A stretch of 64,000 bases of DNA, taken from positions 62,001 to 126,000 of the forward strand of contig NZ_JAVKPK010000002.1 in the NCBI RefSeq assembly GCF_031461075.1, written 5' to 3'. A program made the translations under genes and the position numbers. This DNA is from Methanosarcina baikalica (GTDB lineage Archaea; Halobacteriota; Methanosarcinia; Methanosarcinales; Methanosarcinaceae). Below the pieces are notes generated by a model. It was not told the origin of the DNA, did not search any database, and saw nothing but the letters and a program-made list of their open reading frames with translations. This document shows positions 1 through 8,987 of this stretch, one piece after another (positions within the stretch are counted from its first letter, which is position 1; every line of letters starts with the position of its first letter).

Positions 1-387
1 TTTTGCCAGGATATCACGATAAGCCGGGTTTGCAAGATCAGGACCCCAGAGTACGTAGATATGGGCTGCATGGCTGGCTATGTAATTCAGGCTCTGGTGA
101 ATGTTTCGCATTACAAGAGCGTTTTTGGGAACCTCTCCTGCAACCCCGAAAAGTTCGTCCAGGGCATTTGCTGCAGTTATGCCATGGCTTACCGGGCAGA
201 CCCCACAGATCCTTTGGACCAGAAGTGCTGCATCCCTGGGATCATGCTTCTGAAAAAGCCTTTCAAACCCCCTTAACTGCAAGCCATTACTCTGGGCATC
301 AGTAATCACGCCTTCCCCATTAACTTCGGTATTGATCCTGTAATGCCCTTCAATTCTCGAAACAGGATCGACAATGACCTGTACCAT
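1..387 (-). CDS. vhxA: Vhx/Vht-type [NiFe]-hydrogenase large subunit, N-terminal part only (continues past window edge)
   Basis: The first 129 residues of a [NiFe]-hydrogenase large subunit are visible and the reading frame runs off the left edge. The protein starts MVQVIVDPVSRIEGHYR and carries the first active-site motif RICGVCPVSHG, with both cysteines (C61, C64) that bind nickel intact. It aligns almost residue for residue with the intact VhtA encoded at 4535-6310. The start codon overlaps the stop codon of the upstream small-subunit gene (TAATG), so the two are translationally coupled. The second motif (DPCxxCxxH) lies outside the window, so function cannot be judged here. The name vhx is inferred from the defective small subunit beside it; it could also be called a second vho/vht copy. 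Confidence 0.85.
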   Translation of the reverse strand, partial: MVQVIVDPVSRIEGHYRINTEVNGEGVITDAQSNGLQLRGFERLFQKHDPRDAALLVQRICGVCPVSHGITAANALDELFGVAGEVPKNALVMRNIHQSLNYIASHAAHIYVLWGPDLANPAYRDILAK

Positions 388-1550
388 TATTTTTCACCTC
401 CGGTTTTCTCTGAAGCGCTTTCTTCGGCAAAGCCTTCCTCGTCCTCAGGTCTTTTCAGGACAGTTCTTCTGACAGCGTGAGCCCCTGCAGCAAGCAGAGC
501 ACCTCCTATTGCCACACCTGCTACAGTACTGATATTCGTACCTAAAATTCCTGTTTTCTCAATTTCCACGAAAAAAGGCCTTGATGAATCCGGGAAGCCA
601 GGTTCAACACAGGATATACAGGGAGAACCTGCCATCGGACATAAATTAAGGTGGCCATTCCAGTGGCGAGTACCACAATCGGCATGGGAATAAGGACCCT
701 TGCACCCTAGTTTCCATAGGCATTTTTCTCCACCGACTGTCAGATCAAATTCTCCACGGTCATAGTATCCGCGACGAGGACAGTTATCATGGACAACATG
801 GTCAGGCGGGAAGAAAACCTTTGGACGCTTCCATCGATCCAGTACATAAGGCAAATCGTCAGGTATCTTTATCTTTCCCAGAACAACTGCGCCTATTGTC
901 AAAAACACCCAGTCAGGATGTGCAGGACAACCGCCAATATTGATAACCGGTGTATTGATACCAAGCAGGTCTACAATCCCTTTTGATGAATCTTCCATAG
1001 TAAAGGCAATTCCACGGGGATCCAGAAGTTCAACTATATCACTCTTAGCAGCGTTCACCCCACTGTTAGTTGCACACTGCCCGATTGCAACAATTACTGA
1101 GGCATTTTTCGCAACTTTCTCGTAAATTTCCTTATAGGGCCTGCCCCCGTACATAAGATATTTCCCGGAACCTTGAGGTCCGTTCGCGACTGCTCCCTCA
1201 GAGACAAGAACGTAACCTTTTTCCCTTTCCATGATTTCATCCAGCATGATCTCAGAGTTCAGCTCACTGGTATTTGCGAGTTTTCCATCCACGAAAATTC
1301 CCTGCTGCATCATTAAAACTTCATGATAGAGCAGTTTGAGATTGTAAACCCGAAGGAATTCGACGATATCAGGCGATCCTCCGTCCAGCATTGATATGGT
1401 ACAGCCACTATCCATTACTCCGTGAAGCCATACGACTTTAGTTTCCGAAAGCTCAAGGGCTTTTGCCATATCGCTTTTATATGTTTGTAAAAACAGTGAG
1501 GCCCCCAATACCCCGACAGCCTTTATAAAAGTCCGTCGATCCATCTTCAT
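387..1550 (-). CDS. vhxG: Degenerate Vht-like hydrogenase small subunit lacking one proximal-cluster cysteine
   Basis: A 387-residue small subunit of a membrane-bound [NiFe] hydrogenase. It carries a Tat-like RRTFIK motif at residues 5-10, the C-terminal iron-sulfur region (CPRRGYYDRG, CLWKLGC, CISCVEPGFPD) and a C-terminal membrane anchor. In VhtG (6318-7463) the proximal [4Fe-4S] cluster is bound through ECTGC; here the same stretch reads MDSGC, so the first cysteine is Asp (residue 47) and only C50 remains. The neighbouring Glu is Met. The other proximal ligands (GQCAT and GGCPAHPDW) are kept. The N-terminus is about 19 residues shorter than VhtG. The stop overlaps the start of vhxA. Family knowledge: vhx operons of Methanosarcina are thought to be non-functional hydrogenases; a redox-free or altered role cannot be excluded. 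Confidence 0.88.
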   Translation of the reverse strand: MKMDRRTFIKAVGVLGASLFLQTYKSDMAKALELSETKVVWLHGVMDSGCTISMLDGGSPDIVEFLRVYNLKLLYHEVLMMQQGIFVDGKLANTSELNSEIMLDEIMEREKGYVLVSEGAVANGPQGSGKYLMYGGRPYKEIYEKVAKNASVIVAIGQCATNSGVNAAKSDIVELLDPRGIAFTMEDSSKGIVDLLGINTPVINIGGCPAHPDWVFLTIGAVVLGKIKIPDDLPYVLDRWKRPKVFFPPDHVVHDNCPRRGYYDRGEFDLTVGGEKCLWKLGCKGPYSHADCGTRHWNGHLNLCPMAGSPCISCVEPGFPDSSRPFFVEIEKTGILGTNISTVAGVAIGGALLAAGAHAVRRTVLKRPEDEEGFAEESASEKTGGEK

Positions 1551-1963
1551 AAAATCGAGATTTTTAAACTTTTCAAGTAAGCTCTCATTACTCGTTCCAT
1601 TTCCCCCACTATCGCAAATCTTTTTATATAGAGATATATATAAGATAGGGCTTAATATATTAAAAGACTATCATAATCCCTATCTACTTGCTTTGTAAAT
1701 AACCTTTGAGTGCTAAAAAACAGGTATTCTAAGAATGCATCTTTCTTTAGAGATATGTTGAAATTTTATAATTAACGCCCAATCTAACTACTTTTTAAAT
1801 AAATACATGTTTTATAAAAATTTATATAATTAAATACCCTTCTTTATTTATCGAAATTTAAAGGCTATGGCATATTTGCTATAGCATGTTTAAGAGTGAA
1901 TTTAATAGTGAAGGCTGTATATTTTAGAAAAGAAAACTATGCAGCAAATATGGGGGATAGAAT
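1551..1963. promoter_or_regulatory. AT-rich divergent promoter region between vhxG and a peptidoglycan-binding-domain gene
   Basis: No gene is seen in this 413-bp stretch. It holds a TATA-like run (tatatagagatatatataag, about 1624-1645) placed to serve the minus-strand vhxG. On the plus strand a G-rich ribosome-binding site (gggggat, about 1951-1957) lies just before the ATG at 1964. The sequence just upstream of the vhxG ATG still reads in frame as LLEKFKNLDF, resembling the N-terminus of VhtG, but has no usable start codon. Confidence 0.5.
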
Positions 1964-2884
1964 ATGACTATTGGGGACGGTCATGATTTAAGATCGCCGA
2001 GATTTGCAGGCGATGAAGTTTTGCAGGCGTGTTACGACAACGAAAGATTCCTTCAGAGAGGGGATAGTGGATCTGCAGTAGAAAAAGTTCAACAGGCTCT
2101 GATATTTTTGAGCTTTCCGGTGCCCGAAGTTGGAGCCAACGGTATCTTTGGTGACGAAACTGAACTGGCTGTCAGAAGCTACCAGGAAGCACGCGGGCTG
2201 AAGGTTGATGGTGTAATAGGATTAATCACTATAGGAAGTCTCGATGCAGAATTTATCACTGACGTAGAAGAGCCTTCGGTTTCACCAGCACCTGAACCAC
2301 AGGTATCGGAAGTTTCGACTCCATTATTCCCGGAATCTCCAGTTCGATCACCAAGAGCGTCTCCGGTTGAGCCGGTAAGGGCACCTGAAGTCCCACCAGT
2401 AAAGGTGCCCCATGCTCCGCCAGTAGAGAGGCCTGCAGTAAAAATACCTCAACCTCCAGATGCACCGGTAGCGGAACCTCCGATCCTGACGACACAAACA
2501 GTTCCGCCTGAACAAACGCCGGTTCGTGTGACCAAGCCCGTGATTCCACCTATGAGTAAACTACCAAATACAATTGATAGTCAGGGACGTAAATTCCATA
2601 CTGCAGGAACCTGGGGTGGGGATAATTCTTCTTTTGAAGCTGAGGCTGGAAAATCGGTACGGCTTGAAGTAAGTAATCTGAATGTCACTGAATCAAATAT
2701 CCAGATAAAGACAAATACAGGAGAAGTCAAGGAATCTTTGCTTTTACCTGACACTCTTGTAGATTTTAAATTCTCCGCGATAGAAGAGCCCTTTATATGG
2801 AGATTTTACATTGAGACCGACAGTAAGGATTCTTTAATCGAATGGAAACTCTATAGCAACTGGGTGCCTGGGAAATCCGAATAA
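1964..2884 (+). CDS. Peptidoglycan-binding-fold protein with proline-rich linker
   Basis: A 306-residue protein of unknown role. Residues about 30-90 (GDSGSAVEKVQQALIFLSFPVPEVGANGIFGDETELAVRSYQ...LKVDGVIG) fit the PG_binding_1 three-helix domain well. Residues about 100-200 are a proline-rich linker of repeated PxxP/VPPV elements. Residues about 200-306 form a probable beta-rich domain (RKFHTAGTWGGDNSSFEAEAG...). I see no signal peptide. Methanosarcina has no murein, so the domain must bind something else, perhaps methanochondroitin or another surface polymer, or another protein. It lies alone between the vhx and vht operons on the opposite strand and starts with ATG after a good ribosome-binding site. 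Confidence 0.75.
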   Translation: MTIGDGHDLRSPRFAGDEVLQACYDNERFLQRGDSGSAVEKVQQALIFLSFPVPEVGANGIFGDETELAVRSYQEARGLKVDGVIGLITIGSLDAEFITDVEEPSVSPAPEPQVSEVSTPLFPESPVRSPRASPVEPVRAPEVPPVKVPHAPPVERPAVKIPQPPDAPVAEPPILTTQTVPPEQTPVRVTKPVIPPMSKLPNTIDSQGRKFHTAGTWGGDNSSFEAEAGKSVRLEVSNLNVTESNIQIKTNTGEVKESLLLPDTLVDFKFSAIEEPFIWRFYIETDSKDSLIEWKLYSNWVPGKSE

Positions 2885-3166
2885 CCAGTGAATCAGGAAT
2901 AGAAGTGTATTTGGCATTAAGCTGTTGCTAAATACAGAATAATATTTTAAATCAGAAAGATATGACGACTTCAATGGCATCGATTTTTGGGCTCTTTGCC
3001 CTTCCATTAATTTTGCAAAACTAGTCTTAAAACAAACTGCAAGATGTTTTATTTTAAGAGTTCGCATATGCTTCTTTTACCAGAAATCTCTTGAATCAAA
3101 TAAAATTAACAAAAGCACATTCACAAAAACAAAATTAGCAAAAATAAGATAATAGAAAGAAAAAAA

Positions 3167-3652
3167 TTAAAGTATGGAAGAAATCTCTTCCCTGATAAGC
3201 CTTATAGACTCATCTACACCTTCGAGAACCTCAGGACTTATCTCCCGAGTAGCTTCAGTGACCACAACTCCTATTTCAATCCCAATGACAACAATTTCCG
3301 GGAGGGTTTGGACCTGTTCTCCAATCTTCAATACATCTGTAATTGTCAGATCGTGAACCGAGAGCAGGGGGTGAAATTCAGTGCCGTTTAGCAGATCCCT
3401 GCCTTCGATGCGGTGTACCGAACCTGCAGGGCTGTCTGCCAGAATCGCATCAACTATAATGACCTTTCTGGCGCCGTCGAGAAGATTAAGGAGGTCGAGT
3501 CCGCAGACCCCTGCGTCTTCTATGTCAAGGTCTTCGAGGCTTGCAAGTTCCGTTTTTTGAAGAACCTCAATGACTTTGAGGCCAACACCATCGTTTCCCA
3601 TTAATGGGCTTCCGAATCCAAGGATGCGGACAGGAGCATGTAATATAGACAT
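3167..3652 (-). CDS. vhtD: Hydrogenase maturation protease
   Basis: A 161-residue HybD/HycI-type endopeptidase. It cuts the C-terminal tail off the nickel-loaded large subunit, the last maturation step. The family N-terminus is clear (ILGFGSPLMGNDGVGLKVIEVL), as are the DAGVCGLDLL segment and the histidine region SVHDLTITDVLKI; in HybD an acidic residue in each of the first two and this His bind nickel. It is the last gene of vhtGACD, 84 bp after vhtC. The natural substrate is the VhtA precursor, which ends in a 16-residue tail after DPCISCAVH. Confidence 0.93.
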   Translation of the reverse strand: MSILHAPVRILGFGSPLMGNDGVGLKVIEVLQKTELASLEDLDIEDAGVCGLDLLNLLDGARKVIIVDAILADSPAGSVHRIEGRDLLNGTEFHPLLSVHDLTITDVLKIGEQVQTLPEIVVIGIEIGVVVTEATREISPEVLEGVDESIRLIREEISSIL

Positions 3653-3736
3653 ATTCTCACTTAATTAAAAAGCATACAGGTTTTTGAACATGCCTATATT
3701 ACCTTTTCCAGTTAAGATTTATTTTTAACAACTTTA

Positions 3737-4519
3737 TCAGTGTTTTTTAGGCTTGCATTCCTTAGCATCAAACCTTGAATATTTCTCTATAACCTCTGAA
3801 TAGTGAGTGTCTGAGAGGTCTTCTTTTCCTGACCAGAAGATAGCTTTGTAGTACTTCCAGACATGAGGATCAAGCTCCAGAATACCCACATGAATTACCA
3901 GTTCAAAGACAAACCAGTAGGTCAGCAGCAGGTGAAGAGCCCTGAGGAACTGCAGGGAAGTCATGTCGAATACAGGTGCAATAAGGCTTCCTGCAGACAG
4001 GATCCATGAGCCTATAGGGAGGCCGAAAAGCGACCAATCAAGCTTGTAAAGAACAATGCCTGAAACCGCAATAAAGAAGATGGCCGTACCTTCAAGCACA
4101 ATCAGGATCTTCATTAAGGGGTGAAGTTTAGTCTCATAGTGGCCTTTTTCTTCATCATAGATGGAAAATGCAGGGTATCGGCCTTTCCTGAAGAAGTTAC
4201 CAATTATACCACCCATGCGAGTTGCATCTTTAGGACCGAAAATATAATGGTCCGTAAAGTGTGAAATTTTTCCCAGAAACCCATGGCCTTCGGAGAAGAT
4301 ATTGTAAGGGATAAGGATCCAGTTCACTGCAAGCAGGAACGGAACCATTATCATGTGAAGCCCGCGGGCGGTATGGAAACTCATAAAGTCCCATCCCGTA
4401 TAGATCTTTAACCCGGTGATGATGAGCACTATCATCGCAATAGCATGGACAGTATGAGCTATCCTGTCAGTTAAGGTATAGCGCTCAACAACCATTGACC
4501 GGTTGTCTTTAGATTTCAT
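3737..4519 (-). CDS. vhtC: Vht hydrogenase cytochrome b subunit
   Basis: A 260-residue di-haem cytochrome b that anchors the hydrogenase in the membrane and passes electrons from H2 to methanophenazine. About five membrane segments are visible (roughly residues 21-38, 50-72, 137-158, 168-190, 195-217). Histidines suited to haem binding occur in RIAHTVHAIAM, FHTARGLHMIM and RALHLLLTYWFVFELVIHVG. The gene follows vhtA by 15 bp and precedes vhtD, the standard GACD order. No defect is seen. Confidence 0.94.
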   Translation of the reverse strand: MKSKDNRSMVVERYTLTDRIAHTVHAIAMIVLIITGLKIYTGWDFMSFHTARGLHMIMVPFLLAVNWILIPYNIFSEGHGFLGKISHFTDHYIFGPKDATRMGGIIGNFFRKGRYPAFSIYDEEKGHYETKLHPLMKILIVLEGTAIFFIAVSGIVLYKLDWSLFGLPIGSWILSAGSLIAPVFDMTSLQFLRALHLLLTYWFVFELVIHVGILELDPHVWKYYKAIFWSGKEDLSDTHYSEVIEKYSRFDAKECKPKKH

Positions 4520-4534
4520 TGTGGGTCATCTCCT

Positions 4535-6310
4535 TTATACTATTCTTAGGGTAGCTGGAGCGTTTTTCCCGGTTATGTCAATGGTGTGGACTGCACATGA
4601 AATGCAAGGATCATAGGACCTACCCATATGGAAGATGCCAACTGGATTGGTATAATCGACACCTCCGACTGGGTTGATTTTTGAACCAATGAGAGACTGT
4701 TCGAGCGGACCAGGGATGCCTTTGCTGTCTCTTGGGGACATTAACCAGCTACCGGGAACTATGGCCTGATAGTTGGCAACCTTTCCATCGCTGCCAGCAG
4801 AGATCCAGTGACCAAGAGCTCCACGAGGTGCTTCCCATAGGCCCAATCCCTGATTATTTTTAGCTGCATTAAAGTCTAGAGGCACGGAAATCTTGCCGCC
4901 CGGCTGATAGTCAACTGTTACCCAGTTAAGAAGTTCATATGCGAGAATTGCCATTTCCTGCATACGAGCCAACATTCTGGTGTAGACATTAGCTGCAGAG
5001 TAGCCTTTCTCATTGAAAGCCAGAGCAAGTCCGGTTACGAGCGGCTCTTTTATATTTAACATGCGTGCAAGAGGCCCGACTTCACCTGGAATTCCGTCGT
5101 ATCTCGGAGCCTTGTCCCAGCTGTACTGGCTATCCGAACCTCCTGTGAAGACGATTTTATTCGGATCCGTAAACGGAACGGTTTCACCTTTTGCTGGTGC
5201 GAAGTCGTTGGCACTGTTCTGGTAGAAGGAGTGAGCAGTACTCTCCGTAACCTTGTCCGGATTAAATTCCTGATATTCGAGCTTTCCTGTTACCACACCT
5301 GAGGTGAAAATACGGTCTCCTGCTGGGCTCCTCGGGTCGTATCCGTCTTTGTACTTGTAGTATCCACCATATGAAACAAAGCAGATCTTTGAGGGATCCT
5401 TGTACCCACCGATTGTATCATGTTTAAGGCTTGCTGGAAGGCCAAGCAGAGTTTCGCCTACAAGTTCTGAACCAAAAGCTGCATAGAATTCCACATCTCC
5501 CCAACCTGCGTCTTTGGAGAAGTCATTGGAAGCAAGGGATTTGTCAACAAGACCCTTAAGGTGTTCAGTAACAAAGCTTACTGCTTTTTGAGGAGAGCTT
5601 GCCTTATAGGTATTTTCGATCCAGGTATCGAATGGAACTTTCAGAGTATGTTTGGATACGAAGTCCATGACCTGCAGATAGTAAGTGGAAAGTTTGGTTA
5701 TATCTGCGACATTAGCCGGGTAGGTATATCCACCTGGATAAAGGGATGAAGGACCAGGCATTCTACCGGCAATAAGTGCGATAGCCTCCTGAAGGCGTTT
5801 CTTTTCAGGAATTGCTGCAAGATAGGAACTTCCCACAGGTATAGGCACGCCATCCATCTTGTAGCTGATTGGGGCAAACCTTCCAACCATCTCTTTCCAG
5901 ACTGCGTTTCCGGCGTCTCCCAGTGTTGTAAGGACATTTCTGTAAGCCGGGTTTGCAAGGTCAGGGCCAAAGAGGATATATATATGAGTTGCATGGCTTG
6001 CAACCATGTTCAGGCCCTGGAAAATGTTCCTCATCATAAGAGCATCTTTTGGAACGTGATCAGCCACGCCATAAAGATCGTCAAGAGCATTTGTGGCTGC
6101 CATTCCATGAGCAATAGGGCAGACACCACAAATTCTCTGGGTAAGAAAAGCTGCGTCTCTTGGATCCTGATTCTGCAAAATGCGTTCAAAACCCCTGAAT
6201 ATAAGGGAAGATGACTGGGCATCGGTAATAACACCGTTAGCATCTACTTCAGTGGATATGCGTTGGTGGCCTTCAATTCTGGTTAAGGGATCAACTGTAA
6301 CGTTTACCAT
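4535..6310 (-). CDS. vhtA: Methanophenazine-reducing [NiFe]-hydrogenase large subunit precursor
   Basis: The 591-residue catalytic subunit holding the Ni-Fe centre. Both cysteine motifs are intact: RICGVCPIAHG (C61, C64) near the N-terminus and DPCISCAVH (residues 567-575) near the C-terminus. The 16 residues after the final His are the peptide that the maturation protease VhtD removes. The gene starts 8 bp after vhtG ends and is followed closely by vhtC, so the subunits are co-transcribed. In Methanosarcina this enzyme sits outside the membrane and feeds electrons from H2 to methanophenazine for heterodisulfide reduction. Confidence 0.96.
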   Translation of the reverse strand: MVNVTVDPLTRIEGHQRISTEVDANGVITDAQSSSLIFRGFERILQNQDPRDAAFLTQRICGVCPIAHGMAATNALDDLYGVADHVPKDALMMRNIFQGLNMVASHATHIYILFGPDLANPAYRNVLTTLGDAGNAVWKEMVGRFAPISYKMDGVPIPVGSSYLAAIPEKKRLQEAIALIAGRMPGPSSLYPGGYTYPANVADITKLSTYYLQVMDFVSKHTLKVPFDTWIENTYKASSPQKAVSFVTEHLKGLVDKSLASNDFSKDAGWGDVEFYAAFGSELVGETLLGLPASLKHDTIGGYKDPSKICFVSYGGYYKYKDGYDPRSPAGDRIFTSGVVTGKLEYQEFNPDKVTESTAHSFYQNSANDFAPAKGETVPFTDPNKIVFTGGSDSQYSWDKAPRYDGIPGEVGPLARMLNIKEPLVTGLALAFNEKGYSAANVYTRMLARMQEMAILAYELLNWVTVDYQPGGKISVPLDFNAAKNNQGLGLWEAPRGALGHWISAGSDGKVANYQAIVPGSWLMSPRDSKGIPGPLEQSLIGSKINPVGGVDYTNPVGIFHMGRSYDPCISCAVHTIDITGKNAPATLRIV

Positions 6311-6317
6311 TTTTCAC

Positions 6318-7463
6318 TCACTCCTTCATTCTCCTTACAGCATGTACGCCAGCAACAACTGCAGCTGCACCGACTGCGACCTTAGCTACTGTGTCAATGT
6401 TTGTTCCGGCAATTCCTACATCTTCACGTTCAACATACAGGGGCATTGAGGTGTCTGGGAAGCCCGGCTCGACACAGGCAATACAGGGGCCTCCTGCCTG
6501 GGTACACATACTGACTGAACCGTTCCACCTGCGGATTCCACAGTCTGCATGGGCGTAAGGAGCTTTGCATCCAAGTTTCCACAGGCACCCTGGCCCGCCT
6601 ACCTCAGTATCGAGCTCTCCGCGGTCATAGTATCCGCGGCGGGGACAGTTTTCGTGCACTGTGTGGTCTGGAGGGAAGAAGACCTTCGGCCTGCCGTATT
6701 CGTCCAGAACGGCCGGAAGATCATCAGGAACTTTTATCTTTCCCAGGATTACCGCGCCCACGGTAAGAAGTATCCAATCAGGATGAGCAGGACAACCCGG
6801 AATGTTGATTACGGGCTTATCGATGCCAAGTTCTTTAAGCATGCCTTTTGTTACATCGGCTTTTGAATATGCTACTCCTCTATAGTCCGTGTCCTTGGCA
6901 ACATCGCTGGCTGCATTGGTAATTCCTCCCCAGCAGGCACAGGCCCCGACTGCAACGATAGCTACGGCATTCTTTGCAGCCTCTCCAAGGGTTTCCTTGA
7001 AAGTCTTGTTTCCAATAACCAGGTAGCGTCCTGAACCATCCGGACCGTTCGGAATTGAGCCTTCAACGACCAGGATATACTTACCTTCTTTGTAAAGTTC
7101 TTCGAGGAGAATCTCAGAGTTAAGCTCGGAGGTGTTTACAAGCTTACCATCATTCCAGATTCCCTGCTGTGCACAAAGAGTCTCATGGAAAGCAAGATTG
7201 ACATTGAGCTTTTGTAGTGCCTGTACAATGTCAGGATTGCCTGCATTTAAGACCGATTCGGAGCAGCCAGTGCATTCGGAGCCGTGCAGCCAGATAATCT
7301 TGGTCTCTGCAAATTCAAGCGCACTTACAATTTCAGATTTGTAGGTGCCCAGGATTGTACTTGCTCCAAGTATACCTACAGCTTTCATGAAAGTGCGTCG
7401 ATCCATTTTTAAGAAGTCCACACTGTCCAGTGTACGGACAAGATTTTTCATTCCAGTACTCAT
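6318..7463 (-). CDS. vhtG: Methanophenazine-reducing [NiFe]-hydrogenase small subunit, Tat-exported
   Basis: A 381-residue iron-sulfur subunit. It has a twin-arginine signal (MDRRTFMK, arginines 22-23), a complete proximal cluster site (ECTGC with C64 and C67, GACACWGG, PGCPAHPDW), the medial/distal cluster region (CPRRGYYDRG, CLWKLGC, CIACVEPGFPD) and a C-terminal membrane helix. I chose the ATG at 7463 over a GTG at 7472 because it is a stronger codon; no clear ribosome-binding site decides it. It leads the vhtGACD operon. The Tat signal carries the folded G-A dimer across the membrane. Confidence 0.95.
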   Translation of the reverse strand: MSTGMKNLVRTLDSVDFLKMDRRTFMKAVGILGASTILGTYKSEIVSALEFAETKIIWLHGSECTGCSESVLNAGNPDIVQALQKLNVNLAFHETLCAQQGIWNDGKLVNTSELNSEILLEELYKEGKYILVVEGSIPNGPDGSGRYLVIGNKTFKETLGEAAKNAVAIVAVGACACWGGITNAASDVAKDTDYRGVAYSKADVTKGMLKELGIDKPVINIPGCPAHPDWILLTVGAVILGKIKVPDDLPAVLDEYGRPKVFFPPDHTVHENCPRRGYYDRGELDTEVGGPGCLWKLGCKAPYAHADCGIRRWNGSVSMCTQAGGPCIACVEPGFPDTSMPLYVEREDVGIAGTNIDTVAKVAVGAAAVVAGVHAVRRMKE

Positions 7464-8708
7464 CTCTACCACATCTTAATTTTACCCAAAATAATACATC
7501 TGAAAGAAATTATTGAATAAATGTTCACCGAAATTATATAAATGTATACATAAATTTACCACTAATGTTTCCAATGTAGGAATAGTATTTAAGGTTATTT
7601 ACACAATCCGATAAATATATTAATTGGCTGGATTGAAGGCTATATAATAGAAGGAAAAATATAATGAGCTCTTTAAATTAATAATGTTCTTTAATGTACA
7701 ATATATAGCAATATTGCACAGACAAGGATAATTAATGAGCTTAGAAAGAGAAAAAAGGATTAAAAGAATCAAGTTAATTTTAAAAGTTGATAGCTCCGGT
7801 AAAGTAAGAATTCATATTTATAAATTATATTTAGAAATTTTTTGTATTATGAGAAAACGCATAAAAATAAGATAAAATGCAGAAAGATTTTGGATAGCAA
7901 AGAAACAATCATTTGTTTGGAAGGGATAATTCAGTCGATTTGATTCTTATTAATTGGACTTTATTTTCATCATAACAAGTCGCTGCATATCTATTAGCCC
8001 CTGGTTGCAACCTCTAGCAACCCATATATTCTGCCTTGCTAAAAAGCTGAGATATTTTAGCCCGGTATTTTCTCTGTTAACTCCTCCCCACAATGCTTTT
8101 GGAGAGAGCTTAAGAAAAAACTCAAAACAAAAAGAAGTGCTATAAAAGCTTATTTTTTTGCTTGAAGGTATTGAATAAATAATACTTACATACAAATTGT
8201 TTCATACATTTTAGAATTTAGATAACTCAGATTCAGACAGAGCAATTTTAGGTTTCTAAAATAGCTCTAAAGTAAATTCTAAATTAAGCCAAAAAAACAT
8301 CTTTAAATTATACAAGTGAAATAAGAAAACAAAAAGAATATAAAATAGAACTATAGAGTTGTGAAAAACAATTTTTGTGAATATATTTATTTCAAAACGT
8401 AGAACCCGGTTCTTGCTCACGATACTTCCATTTTTCTGTTTGCGGCAAGTGGAGAAAGAAAAAACGAGTCTTTAAAAGCAGCAGTTGGAAAATGAAAACA
8501 GGCAAGGGATGAAGGCTGTTTAACCGGTTAAGGTAGTAAAACTGGAGATTTCTTTTGTTCAGTTGAGACCTGTAGATATATATATACCGTACAAATATAT
8601 ATCTTTTGTAAAATAATTTTTGTAAAAAGCTTAATAGGGGAATTGGTCTCACGAAAAGTTAATCCTCATAAATTAATAAGATTTCGAAAGAAAACAATTA
8701 GAGGTAAT
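7464..8708. promoter_or_regulatory. 1.2-kb AT-rich intergenic region between vhtG and hypC with divergent promoters
   Basis: I see no convincing gene here. A TATA-like box (aaattatataaatg, 7531-7544) lies about 70 bp upstream of vhtG on the minus strand, implying a leader. Toward hypC, a run of alternating T and A (about 8576-8602) is a candidate TATA region about 110-130 bp upstream of the hypC start, and GAGGTAAT at 8701-8708 is its ribosome-binding site. The middle, about 7550-8400, is very AT-rich. A minus-strand frame of 81 codons at 7950-8195 has no start signal and no family I recognise. Confidence 0.5.
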
Positions 8709-8969
8709 ATGTGTATAGCTATTCCCGGAAAAATAAAATCCATCGTAAATGAGAACACTGCAACGATCGACATGGGCGGAATCTGCAGAGATGTGAATAT
8801 GGACCTTATGGGAGGCGCCAATGAATCCATGATAGGAAAACACTTCCTTGTCCATGTTGGATACGCAATAGCTGAAATATCGGAAGAAGAAAGTGAAGAA
8901 ACGATGCGTCTTCTCAAGCAGATCGCCGGACTTGACGATTCAGACACCTTTGAAACTGAATCCACCTGA
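8709..8969 (+). CDS. hypC: Hydrogenase assembly chaperone HypC
   Basis: An 86-residue chaperone that carries the Fe(CN)2CO unit with HypD and holds the large subunit open for metal insertion. The signature N-terminus MCIAIPGKI places the essential cysteine at position 2, which fixes the start at 8709. A longer frame from 8643 would bury this cysteine and is rejected. The ribosome-binding site GAGGTAAT sits directly upstream. First gene of hypCDABE. Confidence 0.95.
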   Translation: MCIAIPGKIKSIVNENTATIDMGGICRDVNMDLMGGANESMIGKHFLVHVGYAIAEISEEESEETMRLLKQIAGLDDSDTFETEST

Positions 8970-8987
8970 AAACGGACGCTGATAAAA

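Noticed and set aside
7950..8195. An 81-codon minus-strand frame in the vht-hyp gap
   Set aside because: There is no ribosome-binding site, composition resembles non-coding DNA and no domain is recognised.
8643..8708. A longer hypC start giving 22 extra residues
   Set aside because: The cysteine at position 2 of MCIAIPG is essential in HypC, and a good ribosome-binding site lies before the internal ATG.
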